A stretch of 41,624 nt of DNA, taken from assembly GCA_001723765.1 (NCBI GenBank), contig MAYW01000024.1, positions 1-41,624 on the forward strand. Direction: 5' to 3'. The translations under genes and the position numbers were made by a program. A model generated the notes under the pieces. It ran no database searches and was not told the DNA's origin. It saw only the letters and a program-made list of their open reading frames with translations. This DNA is from Candidatus Scalindua rubra (GTDB lineage: Bacteria; Planctomycetota; Brocadiia; Brocadiales; Scalinduaceae). Of the stretch, positions 1 through 7,945 are shown one piece after another (position 1 is the stretch's first letter; each line of letters starts with the position of its first letter).

Positions 1-255
1 CATTTGTTACGTTAACACCATCTTACAAATATTTTCGATCCTTCTGTTGAACATTCAATTTTGATATTAGTTTCATTCAATAATTTACAAAGGCCTTCTG
101 TATCATTGAAATCAATGTCTGTACTGCTAGCTTTCCATGTAAAAGCCCTGTACATTGCACCACTATCAAGATACTTAAATCCGAGTCGCTCGGCTAATTT
201 TTTTTGCTATAGTACTTTTTCCAGACCCGGCTGGCCCATCGATCGCTATGATCAA
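1..255 (-). pseudogene. cmk: Cytidylate kinase, 5' part with two frame breaks
   Basis: Cytidylate kinase phosphorylates CMP/dCMP with ATP in the cytosol. Read on the minus strand from a TTG at 255, preceded by a GGAG seven bases upstream, the product begins [18 protein letters not shown], the NMP-kinase P-loop. The continuation [21 protein letters not shown], typical of Cmk, needs a one-base shift at the run of eight T at 198-205. A second one-base shift near 20-26 is needed to read on into DGVNVTN, which matches the family's beta-hairpin before the CMP-binding part. The gene runs off the window at base 1. The first break lies in a homopolymer, so sequencing error is as likely as real decay. 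The family assignment is sure; the functional state is not. Confidence 0.75.
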
Positions 256-370
256 TAGGTTTCTCCAAACTAAGATTGCTTTTCGAAGATTCAGAACACC
301 TCTTTATAACAAAGCATATTTACTAATGCAAGATATTTTTATACCACGAATCTTTTTGCTCTATTATGAG

Positions 371-952
371 CTAATGTTCCTTTTCTATTTTTTCTAATTT
401 TTTTTCAAATGCACGCGCAACACTTTTAGATTTAATCATTACAGATGCTTCATGGTTTTTTCTCAATGCACCGTAAGTCCAGTTTGTACTCCCAATGATT
501 GTTATATATTTATCTATAACTAATATCTTGTTATGAGTTACCTTGTTTTCGTCATCATAAAAAACAGGAACACCGTTTCTTGAAAGCAGTTTGTATGCAT
601 ATTCACTCTTTTTTTCTATTACGTTGCGTTTTTTGCCTTTTTCCCAAAATTTGACATTCTGGTCAAAAATTACCTGAACATTCACTCCCCTCTTATGAGC
701 ATTTATGAGGTCAAGAACCAGTTGATATTCATCACCACCCGTATGTTTTGGATCCAGTTTTGCCATGAACATAACACACAATATAGACTTTTTTGCGTTG
801 GTTAATGCTTTATGGACTTGTGGATAATATTCTTCGTCAACAAGTGGTATCACATCATCTGCCGGTAGAGAATAAGCAGGTTTTACATCGAGCAATAAGC
901 TTAAAATACTGAAGATGATTAAAGGCACGATTACGGTTGTTATTTTATTCAT
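371..952 (-). CDS. Secreted phospholipase D-family (Nuc-like) protein
   Basis: A 193-residue protein with an N-terminal hydrophobic signal (about residues 5-28, ending PAYS before LPADD), so probably exported. One PLD/HKD motif is present: H140, K142, D147, followed by GSTNW at 154-158 and an acidic residue at E168. Single-HKD proteins of this size resemble the Nuc/Bfil-type endonuclease subfamily, which dimerise to build the active site. The likely role is hydrolysis of a phosphodiester, in DNA or phospholipid, outside the cytoplasm; the substrate cannot be read from the sequence. It lies downstream of mtaB on the same strand, with a 189-base spacer holding a hairpin repeat, so co-transcription is uncertain. 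No strong ribosome binding site precedes the ATG at 952. Confidence 0.85.
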   Translation of the reverse strand: MNKITTVIVPLIIFSILSLLLDVKPAYSLPADDVIPLVDEEYYPQVHKALTNAKKSILCVMFMAKLDPKHTGGDEYQLVLDLINAHKRGVNVQVIFDQNVKFWEKGKKRNVIEKKSEYAYKLLSRNGVPVFYDDENKVTHNKILVIDKYITIIGSTNWTYGALRKNHEASVMIKSKSVARAFEKKLEKIEKEH

Positions 953-1012
953 TTAATATTTCAACTATTTTTTGACAGGATAGACAAGATAATTTTTTAA
1001 AAAAATAGAATT

Positions 1013-1085
1013 TGGATTCCTTCCGAAAGGAAGGCTCCCTGCTCTCGCAGGCCTGCCCGACTACGTCTTTCAGGTGGGGAATCCA
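1013..1085. repeat. Palindromic repeat with nested hairpins
   Basis: TGGATTCC at 1013-1020 pairs with GGAATCCA at 1078-1085. Inside are two small perfect hairpins: CCTTCC-GAAA-GGAAGG at 1019-1034 and CCTGC-TCTC-GCAGG at 1038-1051. The same sequence style (GGAATCC plus a six-base stem with a four-base loop) recurs at 34175-34222, so this is probably a dispersed REP-like family. It could also end transcription of mtaB, but there is no T-run. Confidence 0.6.
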
Positions 1086-1141
1086 GTTAAATTTTCATTT
1101 ATTGTTTGTTACCCTTTAAGGTTATGAATGTTTAGTCCTAT

Positions 1142-2497
1142 TTACTCGTTCCCACGTTCTGCGTGGGAACTGCATTTACCCATAACAAATTGGGGCGAGA
1201 CCCTTTCGACATAAACATCAACAATCTCATTCATTAAGGTATCTGTATCATCAAATAAAACCTTTATATACCTGTCTGAATAACCACATAATTTTCCAGT
1301 TTTCTTGTCTCTTGTACCTTCTACGAGGATGCTTATGTTCCTGTCAATAAATAAATTTTTATACCTTAAAGAGGTTTCAGTTGCAAGGAATTCAAGTTCT
1401 TTCTTTCGTGCCTTAATCTCGGAAGGCTTGCAATGATCAGGCATTTTAGCTGCGGGAGTGTCTTCACGGGGACTATAAGGGAAGATGTGTATTCTGCTAA
1501 ATCCAGCCTTTTCACAAAGTCTCAGTGTATTTTCAAAATGTCTCCTCTTCTCCCCGGGAAACCCAACCATTACGTCTGTCGATATTGACGGCAGTTCCAG
1601 CTTTTCTTCAATCTTTTCCAGTGTCTTGAGATATTGAGCAGTGTTATACTTTCTGTTCATCCTCTTTAAAACATAATCGTCTCCACTCTGTAACGGTAAA
1701 TGGAAGTGAGGACAAACTTTTTCTGAATTCGCAATTGTGTCGATCAAACTATCCGTAATTTCATTCACCTCTATGGAGCTTAATCTTATCCTCTCTAAAC
1801 CCGACAGGTTTTGTAGTTCTTTCAGCACATCTATAATATTAAGTTGGTATCCCGTGTCCTTGCCATAAGCTCCCAGATGAATACCAGTAAGTACAATTTC
1901 CTTATAACCGTTGCTTATCAACTGCTCTGCTTCAAAAATAACATCATCTATCTTCTTGCTTACGACTTTACCTCTGACATAAGGAATTATGCAGTAAGAA
2001 CAGAAAATATCACATCCATCTTCAATCTTTAGGAATGCCCTTGTATGACCGTCAAACTTACTAATCTTCAGATCGAATGCGGATTCATTACGTCGTAGTT
2101 TCTTTGTGTTGTGTTCTCCAATGTTATTTGAAACGGTTACAGAGGTATTATTAATAACAAAACCGTTTTTTACAAAATCAATTAACATACTCTCTTTGCC
2201 CTTTTCAAAGACATACTCAACACCATCGATCTTTTTTATAGCCTCTGCATCAGATTCTGCATAGCAACCTGTAACGATTACGGTTGCGTCCGGGTTATTT
2301 CTTATAACCTTCCTGATCTGCTGACGCGACTTTTCATCACTCGTGGAGGTAACCGTACATGTGTTTATGACACATAAATCAGCAGGAGAACTAAAGGAAG
2401 CTTCTTCGTATCCATTTGATATAATAGCTTCCCTTAATGCCTGGGTTTCGTATTGATTTACCTTACATCCAAGAGTAATAAATGCGCATTTCTTCAT
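1142..2497 (-). CDS. mtaB: tRNA t6A37 methylthiotransferase MtaB
   Basis: A radical-SAM methylthiotransferase that adds a methylthio group to C2 of t6A at position 37 of ANN-decoding tRNAs (ms2t6A). The N-terminal UPF0004 domain opens with ITLGCKVNQYET, the signature that separates MtaB from MiaB and RimO, and carries C11, C47 and C78 for one 4Fe-4S cluster. The radical-SAM cluster is C162-x3-C166-x2-C169 in GCDIFCSYC. A C-terminal TRAM-like segment follows (about 375-440). Length, 451 residues, is normal. The last ten or so residues (CSSHAERGNE) are encoded by a palindrome at 1148-1170, which has replaced or extended the native end. The ATG at 2497 fits the family start; the upstream ribosome site is weak. 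Confidence 0.93.
   Translation of the reverse strand: MKKCAFITLGCKVNQYETQALREAIISNGYEEASFSSPADLCVINTCTVTSTSDEKSRQQIRKVIRNNPDATVIVTGCYAESDAEAIKKIDGVEYVFEKGKESMLIDFVKNGFVINNTSVTVSNNIGEHNTKKLRRNESAFDLKISKFDGHTRAFLKIEDGCDIFCSYCIIPYVRGKVVSKKIDDVIFEAEQLISNGYKEIVLTGIHLGAYGKDTGYQLNIIDVLKELQNLSGLERIRLSSIEVNEITDSLIDTIANSEKVCPHFHLPLQSGDDYVLKRMNRKYNTAQYLKTLEKIEEKLELPSISTDVMVGFPGEKRRHFENTLRLCEKAGFSRIHIFPYSPREDTPAAKMPDHCKPSEIKARKKELEFLATETSLRYKNLFIDRNISILVEGTRDKKTGKLCGYSDRYIKVLFDDTDTLMNEIVDVYVERVSPQFVMGKCSSHAERGNE
1148..1170. repeat. Palindrome inside the mtaB 3' end
   Basis: GTTCCCACG at 1148-1156 and CGTGGGAAC at 1162-1170 form a nine-base perfect stem with a five-base loop. It lies wholly within the last codons of mtaB and encodes part of the terminal SSHAERGNE residues. 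The sequence resembles a repeat found scattered in many bacterial genomes. Confidence 0.7.
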
Positions 2498-2947
2498 ATT
2501 TATAACAGGTTTTCTGGTTAATTAACCGCAGAGAGACCACAGCGCAGCAGAGCCACAACCAAATTTGAAGTGTCTTAAGTGAACTAAAGTTTAAATAAGT
2601 GCCTAAAGTGTGAAGTGAACTAAAGTGTTTAAAGTTGGAGGAAAATGAATATGTATTTAAAAATTAATGTTTCCCACCTTTTTCCTAACTTTAGCACTTT
2701 ACACTTTAGTTCACTTTAGTCACTTTTTTCTCATCTTTAGCTCACTTCAAACTTTAGGCACTTTAAACTTTTTGTGAGATTAAAAACATTGCTTGACACT
2801 ATATTACGACAGATATAGACTCTAATTCAATAATAAACTTACAAAATGTCGTTGTATGAGGCAGTTGCAAATGGAAAATGATAGTATATTTACAAAAAAA
2901 CATAAATATCCTCACTACCCAGAAATATATCGGACAGGAGAATATAG
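2498..2947. repeat. Gene-free spacer with a long inverted array of AAAGTG-type repeats
   Basis: There is no gene in this 450-base spacer. From about 2560 to 2640 short units such as GTGAACTAAAG and GTGCCTAAAG are repeated in tandem. From about 2690 to 2772 the same units appear in reverse complement (CTTTAGTTCAC, CTTTAGGCAC). The two arms could fold into one long imperfect hairpin over a 50-base loop. Near 2524-2560 is a CCGCAGAGAG-type low-complexity repeat related to those near 34052 and 35883. A promoter for the STAS/HATPase gene should lie after about 2780, but none is convincing. Confidence 0.65.
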
Positions 2948-3790
2948 TTGACTTCACAGTTGACTGAGGAAACATTTGAACAAATACTTTCCCTTAACTC
3001 CTCTAATGAAATTGACCTCAGACATATATCTTTCATAGACCCGTATGGCATGGTCGGCCTTCTTGAGTTGGGTGAATTTTTCATTTCAAAGGAAATACAA
3101 AAGACTATTTATCTCCCAGAATCGGAAGAAGTTATCAAATACCTTGAAAGAATGGATTTCTTCAAATATGTCGCAAGCTATTTTACTATTGAACCATTTG
3201 AATTAAAGATTCCTGATAAGTACTCAAGAAGTTCTTTTTCTGATGTCTTGCTTGAAATTACACCAATAGAAAAGTCAGATGATATACATTTTATCGTAAG
3301 CAGGGTAAAAGACAGAGCAAACAAAATCCTTAAGAAGCACCTTCATTATGATGACCGTGCCATAAATGGTTTTATCGTTGCACTTTCAGAGGTATGTCAG
3401 AATATTATTGAACATAGTGAGTATACAGGGTTTGTGGGAATCCAGAAGTATCACTTCAACAATATCAACAAGAATGTTGTAAAAATTGCCGTGATGGATA
3501 TAGGAATAGGTTTTAGAAATTCCTTGAAAACAAGATTCGATATAAAAGATGACATAGATGCCTTAGAAAGAGCTCTTCTTCATGGAGCATCGAGATATTC
3601 GGATACTGGGCGTGGACATGGTTTGGCGTCAGTAAGACGTTTTATAAACCAATGGAATGGTAAAATATCCATCCGTTCAGGAACAGCAAGGCTTTCAATA
3701 ATTCCAGAATGGGGCTGGGGAAGGGAAAAAGAAAACAATCTTACCCATTTCCCAGGGGCACAGATTAATATACTCCTGCCTGAAACATAA
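2948..3790 (+). CDS. STAS-like plus GHKL (HATPase_c) regulatory protein
   Basis: A 280-residue protein with two parts. Residues about 1-75 resemble a STAS/anti-anti-sigma fold (IDLRHISFIDPYGMVGLLEL). Residues about 120-280 form a GHKL ATP-binding domain: N-box ALSEVCQNIIEHS, G1-box DIGIGF, G2-box GRGHGLAS. There is no histidine-phosphotransfer region, so it is more like a serine-kinase/anti-sigma factor (RsbW/SpoIIAB type) fused to its antagonist-like domain than a sensor kinase. The likely role is partner-switching control of transcription or of another output; the target is not nearby. The start is a TTG at 2948, chosen because AGGAG lies seven bases upstream and no in-frame ATG fits. It is flanked on both sides by repeat-rich spacers. 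Confidence 0.75.
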   Translation: MTSQLTEETFEQILSLNSSNEIDLRHISFIDPYGMVGLLELGEFFISKEIQKTIYLPESEEVIKYLERMDFFKYVASYFTIEPFELKIPDKYSRSSFSDVLLEITPIEKSDDIHFIVSRVKDRANKILKKHLHYDDRAINGFIVALSEVCQNIIEHSEYTGFVGIQKYHFNNINKNVVKIAVMDIGIGFRNSLKTRFDIKDDIDALERALLHGASRYSDTGRGHGLASVRRFINQWNGKISIRSGTARLSIIPEWGWGREKENNLTHFPGAQINILLPET

Positions 3791-4201
3791 TTTCCAGAGG
3801 TCTGAGCAAACAACCACGCTTTCCCAAAATTTTTGATAATTTATTTCCGGTTTCGCCTTATTCAACCCCATACTCTACCCGAAGACGAAATTTATCTAAA
3901 GTTACTGGCCTCATTGCATTTAAATTATTTTGAAATTGGTTGTTAGGCTTAATAAGGAAATACCTTAAATTCCCCCCTCCTCCTTTGAAAAAGGGGAGGG
4001 GCGCTTCTCGATTTATAGCTTTTGAAGCTAAAAAAATAGTCTTTTTCTAATATGTACTCGATTAGTAAGATCAATCAAGATATCAATTCCTGGAGTATTG
4101 GATGTTTGATACAATAACCTCCACTTTATAATTAAACTGTCCATACCCTTGTATAAAGTTATAAAGGTTTTACAAATCAGAACAAATATATTACAATCTA
4201 A

Positions 4202-4359
4202 CAGGTTGTCCGAGAATTGTCATTCCCGACACCGATCGGGAATCTAAGACCCTTGAAAACCATTAAATTTAAGGATTCTGAAATCGGAGATCCTGAATTT
4301 TATTCAGGACATGTCTCAGAATGGCAAAAAGACTCTTTTCGTAATTCTCGGACAGCCTG
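4202..4359. mobile_element. MITE-like element with terminal inverted repeats
   Basis: The ends CAGGTTGTCCGAGAATT (4202-4218) and AATTCTCGGACAGCCTG (4343-4359) are inverted repeats matching at 16 of 17 positions. CTAA sits directly outside both ends (4198-4201 and 4360-4363), which looks like a 4-base target duplication. There is no coding capacity. Inside, ATTCCCGA/TCGGGAAT (4222-4242) is a hairpin shared with 38969-38990. A non-autonomous transposon is the natural reading; no parent transposase lies in the window. Confidence 0.55.
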
Positions 4360-4366
4360 CTAACAT

Positions 4367-4424
4367 CTAATGCCTGCATTAGAAACCTGATGTTTACATC
4401 AGGCATTTGATGCTTTGCATCAAA
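4367..4424. repeat. Three tandem hairpins upstream of gph
   Basis: CTAATGC/GCATTAG (4367-4382), CCTGATG/CATCAGG (4386-4403) and TTTGATGC/GCATCAAA (4406-4424) are perfect stems with loops of 2, 4 and 3 bases, 3 bases or less apart. The core TGATG/CATCA is shared by the last two. They are either a repeat cluster or a structured leader of the next gene. Confidence 0.6.
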
Positions 4425-4466
4425 CATCATAACTGAATAGAAAACTGCTTTATTAAAAGGCCCGTT

Positions 4467-5120
4467 ATGCCATACAAAGCCGTACTCTTTGACCTTGATG
4501 GTACACTGCTTGACACGTTAGAAGATTTAGGTAATTCCGTAAATCGTGTCTTAGCGGGTAAGGGTTTTCCTACTCACAACTTCGATACTTACCGCCAGTT
4601 TGTCGGTGATGGTGCACCTAAACTTATTATTCGTGCACTACCGGAAGACAAACGAAAAGATGCTATTATCCGTTCCTGCCTTGATGCGTTCATGGAAGAT
4701 TATGGTAAGAATTGGAAAGTAAAGACCAGACCTTATGACGGCATTCCCGAGCTGCTAGATGCACTTACTGCTCGAAGGCTGAAAATGGCAGTACTGTCTA
4801 ACAAACCACATGAATCTACAAAGCGGTGCGTGGTACACCTTCTACCCAAGTGGAATTTTGACGTTATCCTTGGTCAGCGTGATGATATACCCAGAAAACC
4901 AGACCCGGCAGGTGCGCTGAAAATAGCTGAGAAACTGAATATCCCACCATCAGAGTTTCTTTACCTCGGTGATACAGCAGTTGACTTGAAAACCTCTATT
5001 GCTGCGGGTATGTTCCCTGTAGGAGTGCTCTGGGGTTTCCGAACAACAGAAGAGCTGCAAGAAAATGGTGCAAAGGTGCTGATCAGCCAACCATTAGAGA
5101 TTCTGAACCTCTTAGACTGA
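4467..5120 (+). CDS. gph: HAD-superfamily phosphatase, phosphoglycolate phosphatase-like
   Basis: A 217-residue HAD hydrolase. Motif I is FDLDGTLLD (residues 8-16), with the nucleophile D9 and acid/base D11; motif II is the SNK at about 112-114; motif III/IV is around K145 (PRKPDP) and LGDTAVDLKT. The helical cap between motifs I and II is the Gph/PGMB type. Phosphoglycolate phosphatase removes 2-phosphoglycolate arising from repair of DNA 3' ends; related enzymes act on other small phosphates, so the substrate is not fixed. It converges on the AP-endonuclease-like gene with only 12 bases between stops, and a DNA-repair link between the two is possible but not shown. Three hairpins precede the ATG; the ribosome site is weak. 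Confidence 0.8.
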   Translation: MPYKAVLFDLDGTLLDTLEDLGNSVNRVLAGKGFPTHNFDTYRQFVGDGAPKLIIRALPEDKRKDAIIRSCLDAFMEDYGKNWKVKTRPYDGIPELLDALTARRLKMAVLSNKPHESTKRCVVHLLPKWNFDVILGQRDDIPRKPDPAGALKIAEKLNIPPSEFLYLGDTAVDLKTSIAAGMFPVGVLWGFRTTEELQENGAKVLISQPLEILNLLD

Positions 5121-5132
5121 GTCTGTGTCCTA

Positions 5133-5990
5133 TTAATTTAATGTAACCTTCTTTTTACGTCTTAAGAGGGATTTATATTTCTTTTGCAGCAAAAGGGCAT
5201 CTTCTTCTAGATTCGGGCTTTCACATATTACTATTCCTCTTACACCATAGTCCTTAAATGCTCTTAATAAGTCTGTGTAATTTAAATCAGAATCTTTTAG
5301 ATTAAGGTGTTTTCTCTCACCCTTTTCACCATACTGGATGCCAGCGACATGGATATGCATCTCTCGTAAAGTCTCCTTGCCCAATTCATCTTCTATAAAC
5401 ATTAATACACTACAAAACTCGTCGTACGAATTATAATTACCCGTCCTGGCGTGCAAATGCGCAAAGTCAACGCAGGGAAGCACATTATCTATCTCACGAC
5501 TTAGTCTTAAAACCTCTCCTAAATCTCCGAATGAAGTCATCTTGCCTGTTACTTCCGGCCTTAAAAGGATTGAATTACCTTCATCTTTTAAAATTTCAGT
5601 TATTTGTAGTATTTCTTGCTTAATCACCTTGTACACAACCGGCTTTTCCTTTCCCATGTAAAAACCCGGATGGAATGCTATACTCACGGCTCCACATAAA
5701 TGACCAATACGTGCAGATTGCAAAAGCCTACGCCTGCTAGCATAAACCTTTTTTTCCTCTAGAGAATTAAAATTAATAAAATATGGGGCATGTACGCTTA
5801 GAATAATACGATTCTCTTTTGCTGTCTTCGCTATTTCTGCTGCCATTTCTTCGTCAACTCCAACACCTCGCACAAATTCCAATTCCATACATTCAAGGCC
5901 TAGCTCTTTAACCTGCTTGATCCCTTCAATACTGGAATCAACATCCGTCGAGTGTGGAATTCCTGCAGTTCCGAAGATTAGTTTTTTCAT
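5133..5990 (-). CDS. Endonuclease IV-like / xylose isomerase-like TIM barrel protein
   Basis: A TIM-barrel protein of the AP endonuclease family 2 fold. It begins MKKLIFGTAGIPHS and has SVHAPYFINF and IAFHPGFY, which match the metal-binding histidine strands of Nfo (H-A-P-Y and F-H-P-G), then RPEV (E), CVDFAHLHAR (D-x-x-H) and MHIHVAG (H-x-H). These are the expected positions for the three-metal site of endonuclease IV, which nicks DNA 5' to abasic sites. The start is placed at the ATG at 5990. A longer frame opens with GTG at 6035, but neither has a good ribosome site, and the family begins at MKK-type residues. It could instead be a sugar-phosphate isomerase of the same fold. Confidence 0.75.
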   Translation of the reverse strand: MKKLIFGTAGIPHSTDVDSSIEGIKQVKELGLECMELEFVRGVGVDEEMAAEIAKTAKENRIILSVHAPYFINFNSLEEKKVYASRRRLLQSARIGHLCGAVSIAFHPGFYMGKEKPVVYKVIKQEILQITEILKDEGNSILLRPEVTGKMTSFGDLGEVLRLSREIDNVLPCVDFAHLHARTGNYNSYDEFCSVLMFIEDELGKETLREMHIHVAGIQYGEKGERKHLNLKDSDLNYTDLLRAFKDYGVRGIVICESPNLEEDALLLQKKYKSLLRRKKKVTLN

Positions 5991-6064
5991 AAAGGAATAT
6001 TTTTGAGGGTTAATAGGATTTTGTGGTTGGCACAAGAAGCATTTTCGTAATAGTTCAGCCTTTT

Positions 6065-6200
6065 TTGACAGGATAAATTTGATATAAGTCTAGTTAATTC
6101 TTTAGACGGGATTAACAGGATTTACAAGATTTTTAATTCTTCTTGATGGATTATTATTTATAATTTTATTTATCCTTGTTTATCCTGTAAATCCTGTCAA
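6065..6200. repeat. Inverted ACAGGAT-type repeat
   Basis: TTGACAGGAT at 6065-6074 is matched by ATCCTGTCAA at 6191-6200. Between them further units (ACAGGATTTACAAGAT, ATCCTTGTTTATCCTG) make a longer imperfect hairpin. Shorter pieces of the same family occur near 973-990, 20340-20360 and 26775-26785. It fills the spacer between DUF364 and the TIM-barrel gene. Confidence 0.6.
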
Positions 6201-6230
6201 ATATTTCCCCTTCATGTAAACGCTTACACA

Positions 6231-7085
6231 TTACCTAACGGGAATTGCTTCGCTGCGCATTATTACCTTATCAGCACAATTTTCGAAGAAGTCATATCCA
6301 GAACCTGCCTCACCAATAAGATGTATCATCTTAGCTGCATCTGTTATTCTTACGCCACCCATAACGGTCACGCCTCTTTTGAACAGAGGTTCAGGGTAAA
6401 CACTGGCCGTTGGTCCGACTACGACAATCTCACTTGCCTTTCTGGCGAGCTTCAGTATAGGGCCGAGAGTGTGATTGACGAGTGTGACTCCGGTTATGAC
6501 AATGATATTTGCTTGAGGTATTATTTCCTTCAAACGGGCTTCAGGTTCAATTTCAATCATATCACCCTTGCCAACAATTTTTGGGTTTTTTTCAATCACA
6601 AAAAGCTTTTTTGTAATCTCCTGGATTCTTTTTATAAATGGTGGAAAGGCTCCTACCATTGCAACGATATCTTCACCCGTAATCTCAACCAGGTCCAAGG
6701 CATTACCATAAGCTGAGGGTTTATATTTGCAAGCATCATCCTCAAGCAAAACTGCAGAAAGTGCATTTATGGTTGCCATGCCAACGGCTGCTTTAAGGGC
6801 ATTATCATCAAGGGCATAATCCATGAGTCCCGTAATCTGCATATTGAGTAGTTCTCCTGCAGCAGGCATCTTGGCATGTGATCGCGGACAACATACCGCC
6901 TCTGGAATTTCCTGAACAGGCGTATACGACATACCTGCATGTCCACTACTCAATACAACTCCCGTATAAAACACCCCTATACGGATATCTCCTGGTGTGA
7001 TATTGAGTCGATTTATCACGTCTGAATCCTTTATTAATTCTATTAATTCCCTCGTAATGGATTTCCTTTCATCTATATCCTGCAT
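6231..7085 (-). CDS. DUF364 / DUF4213 protein (putative heavy-metal chelation fold)
   Basis: A 284-residue protein of the DUF4213-DUF364 family, which has an enolase-N-like first half and a Rossmann-like second half. Family hallmarks visible are SSGHAGMSYTP near residue 47, a methionine-rich VGMATINALSA segment, VGAFPPF near 160, and GPTASVYPEPLFKRGV followed by GGVRITDAAK near 240. A structure of this family led to a suggestion of heavy-metal or corrinoid-like ligand binding, but no reaction is established. AAAGGAG lies eight bases before the ATG, giving a confident start. It may form a unit with the downstream TIM-barrel gene, separated by a hairpin repeat. The only unusual aspect is that no metal transporter is adjacent. 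Confidence 0.82.
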   Translation of the reverse strand: MQDIDERKSITRELIELIKDSDVINRLNITPGDIRIGVFYTGVVLSSGHAGMSYTPVQEIPEAVCCPRSHAKMPAAGELLNMQITGLMDYALDDNALKAAVGMATINALSAVLLEDDACKYKPSAYGNALDLVEITGEDIVAMVGAFPPFIKRIQEITKKLFVIEKNPKIVGKGDMIEIEPEARLKEIIPQANIIVITGVTLVNHTLGPILKLARKASEIVVVGPTASVYPEPLFKRGVTVMGGVRITDAAKMIHLIGEAGSGYDFFENCADKVIMRSEAIPVR

Positions 7086-7318
7086 AAATTAGCTCCTTTC
7101 AGCACCCTGTGTAATATATAAGTACCTGACCGAAATCAATTTTATATTTTCCATTAGATCACATATAGAAATAATTTTGTCTACCTACTTATTACACGGG
7201 GCAAGTCGCTACTTTAGTAGTTTTGCTACGCAAAACAATACCTAAAAGGATTTGATGTGTTCAACTGAATCAACATATAGGTCTCTACCTTAGTCGTTTT
7301 TCAGACTTTTTGTTTAAA

Positions 7319-7357
7319 TTATAGTTTTATAAAAAAACCTGTATCAAGCCCTATCAT
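7319..7357 (-). pseudogene. VapC-type PIN toxin remnant (first 12 codons)
   Basis: An ATG at 7357 lies inside the last codons of the antitoxin gene, in the overlap usual for VapBC pairs. It reads MIGLDTGFFIKL and then stops at TAA (7319-7321). This is the first beta strand of a PIN nuclease, with the first catalytic aspartate (D5). No continuation of a PIN domain is visible in any frame between 7318 and 7086, so the rest of the toxin has been lost. Family call is by motif only. Confidence 0.65.
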
Positions 7358-7577
7358 CTTTCCTTCTTCCTGAATGAAGTTCTTCAAGCGCATCTGGAGC
7401 TACTTTTACTTTTCCTGCAAGCTCTAATACCTTTTTGCCTATTTTCTTTTTCCTTTTTTCCTTTAGATAGAACTCAGTTGCCTCTGAAATCAGGGAAGAC
7501 ACGGATCTACTTTCATTTTTAGATGCCTTTTTTATTTCCTTTTCAAGTTTATCCGGGATGTGCACTGTGACCCTCAT
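7344..7577 (-). CDS. Ribbon-helix-helix antitoxin (VapB/CopG type), orphaned
   Basis: A 77-residue protein with a ribbon-helix-helix DNA-binding fold at its N-terminus: the beta strand MRVTVHIPDKL is followed by two helices (EKEIKKASKNES and SVSSLISEATEFYLKEKR). The basic C-terminal tail would wrap the toxin. Such antitoxins repress their own promoter and neutralise a PIN-domain toxin. AGAGGT sits six bases before the ATG at 7577. The partner toxin gene overlaps its 3' end but is cut to 12 codons, so this is an orphan antitoxin. It might still act as an anti-addiction factor against related toxins elsewhere, or simply be decaying. Confidence 0.8.
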   Translation of the reverse strand: MRVTVHIPDKLEKEIKKASKNESRSVSSLISEATEFYLKEKRKKKIGKKVLELAGKVKVAPDALEELHSGRRKDDRA

Positions 7578-7945
7578 ATTTTACCTCTATATGCTCACAA
7601 TTCATAAAATAAAAGTAAACTAAAGAAAAGTCAAGCTGATTTCCTTAAAATGAGTATTTATTTTATTCCCCTATCAATTGTTTCTATTTATCATATTTGT
7701 AGTTATATATCACCTGATTTTGACTGTGTCAATTTAAAAGACACAATTTGAGAAATGAATAATCTCAAATAAAATACTGTGGTAAACTTGGGAGCAATTT
7801 GATATAAATTAGTTCACTCCCTGCTTGTCGGCAGACAGGCGTCCACTAATTTATTTTTATTTTGCTACCGCAAAAAATAAGATATGCAATTTTCCAAATC
7901 CAAAAGATGTAGTAATGTGGATAACGCTCCTTCCTTTTAAAAAAT
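7578..7945. repeat. Divergent spacer with palindromic repeats
   Basis: This 368-base spacer separates the divergent antitoxin and helicase genes. AAATTAGT (7806-7813) pairs with ACTAATTT (7845-7852) around an inner CTGC-TTGTCG-GCAG stem (7821-7834). A TATTTTGC/GCAAAAAATA hairpin follows at about 7857-7880. The autoregulatory operator of the antitoxin should lie near 7580-7640, but no clear operator was seen. Confidence 0.5.

Larger units (their letters stand above)
3791..4466. other. Gene-free, repeat-rich spacer before gph
   Basis: No gene is visible. The spacer holds a CCCCTCC/GGAGGGG hairpin at about 3974-4001, of the same family as the insertion in the helicase at 10586-10629. It also holds a 158-base MITE-like element (4202-4359) and three consecutive small hairpins (4367-4424), the last 43 bases before the gph start codon. 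Confidence 0.6.

Noticed and set aside
6321-6716. 131-residue plus-strand frame opposite DUF364
   Set aside because: It lies entirely antisense to a well-supported family gene and has no domain or ribosome site.
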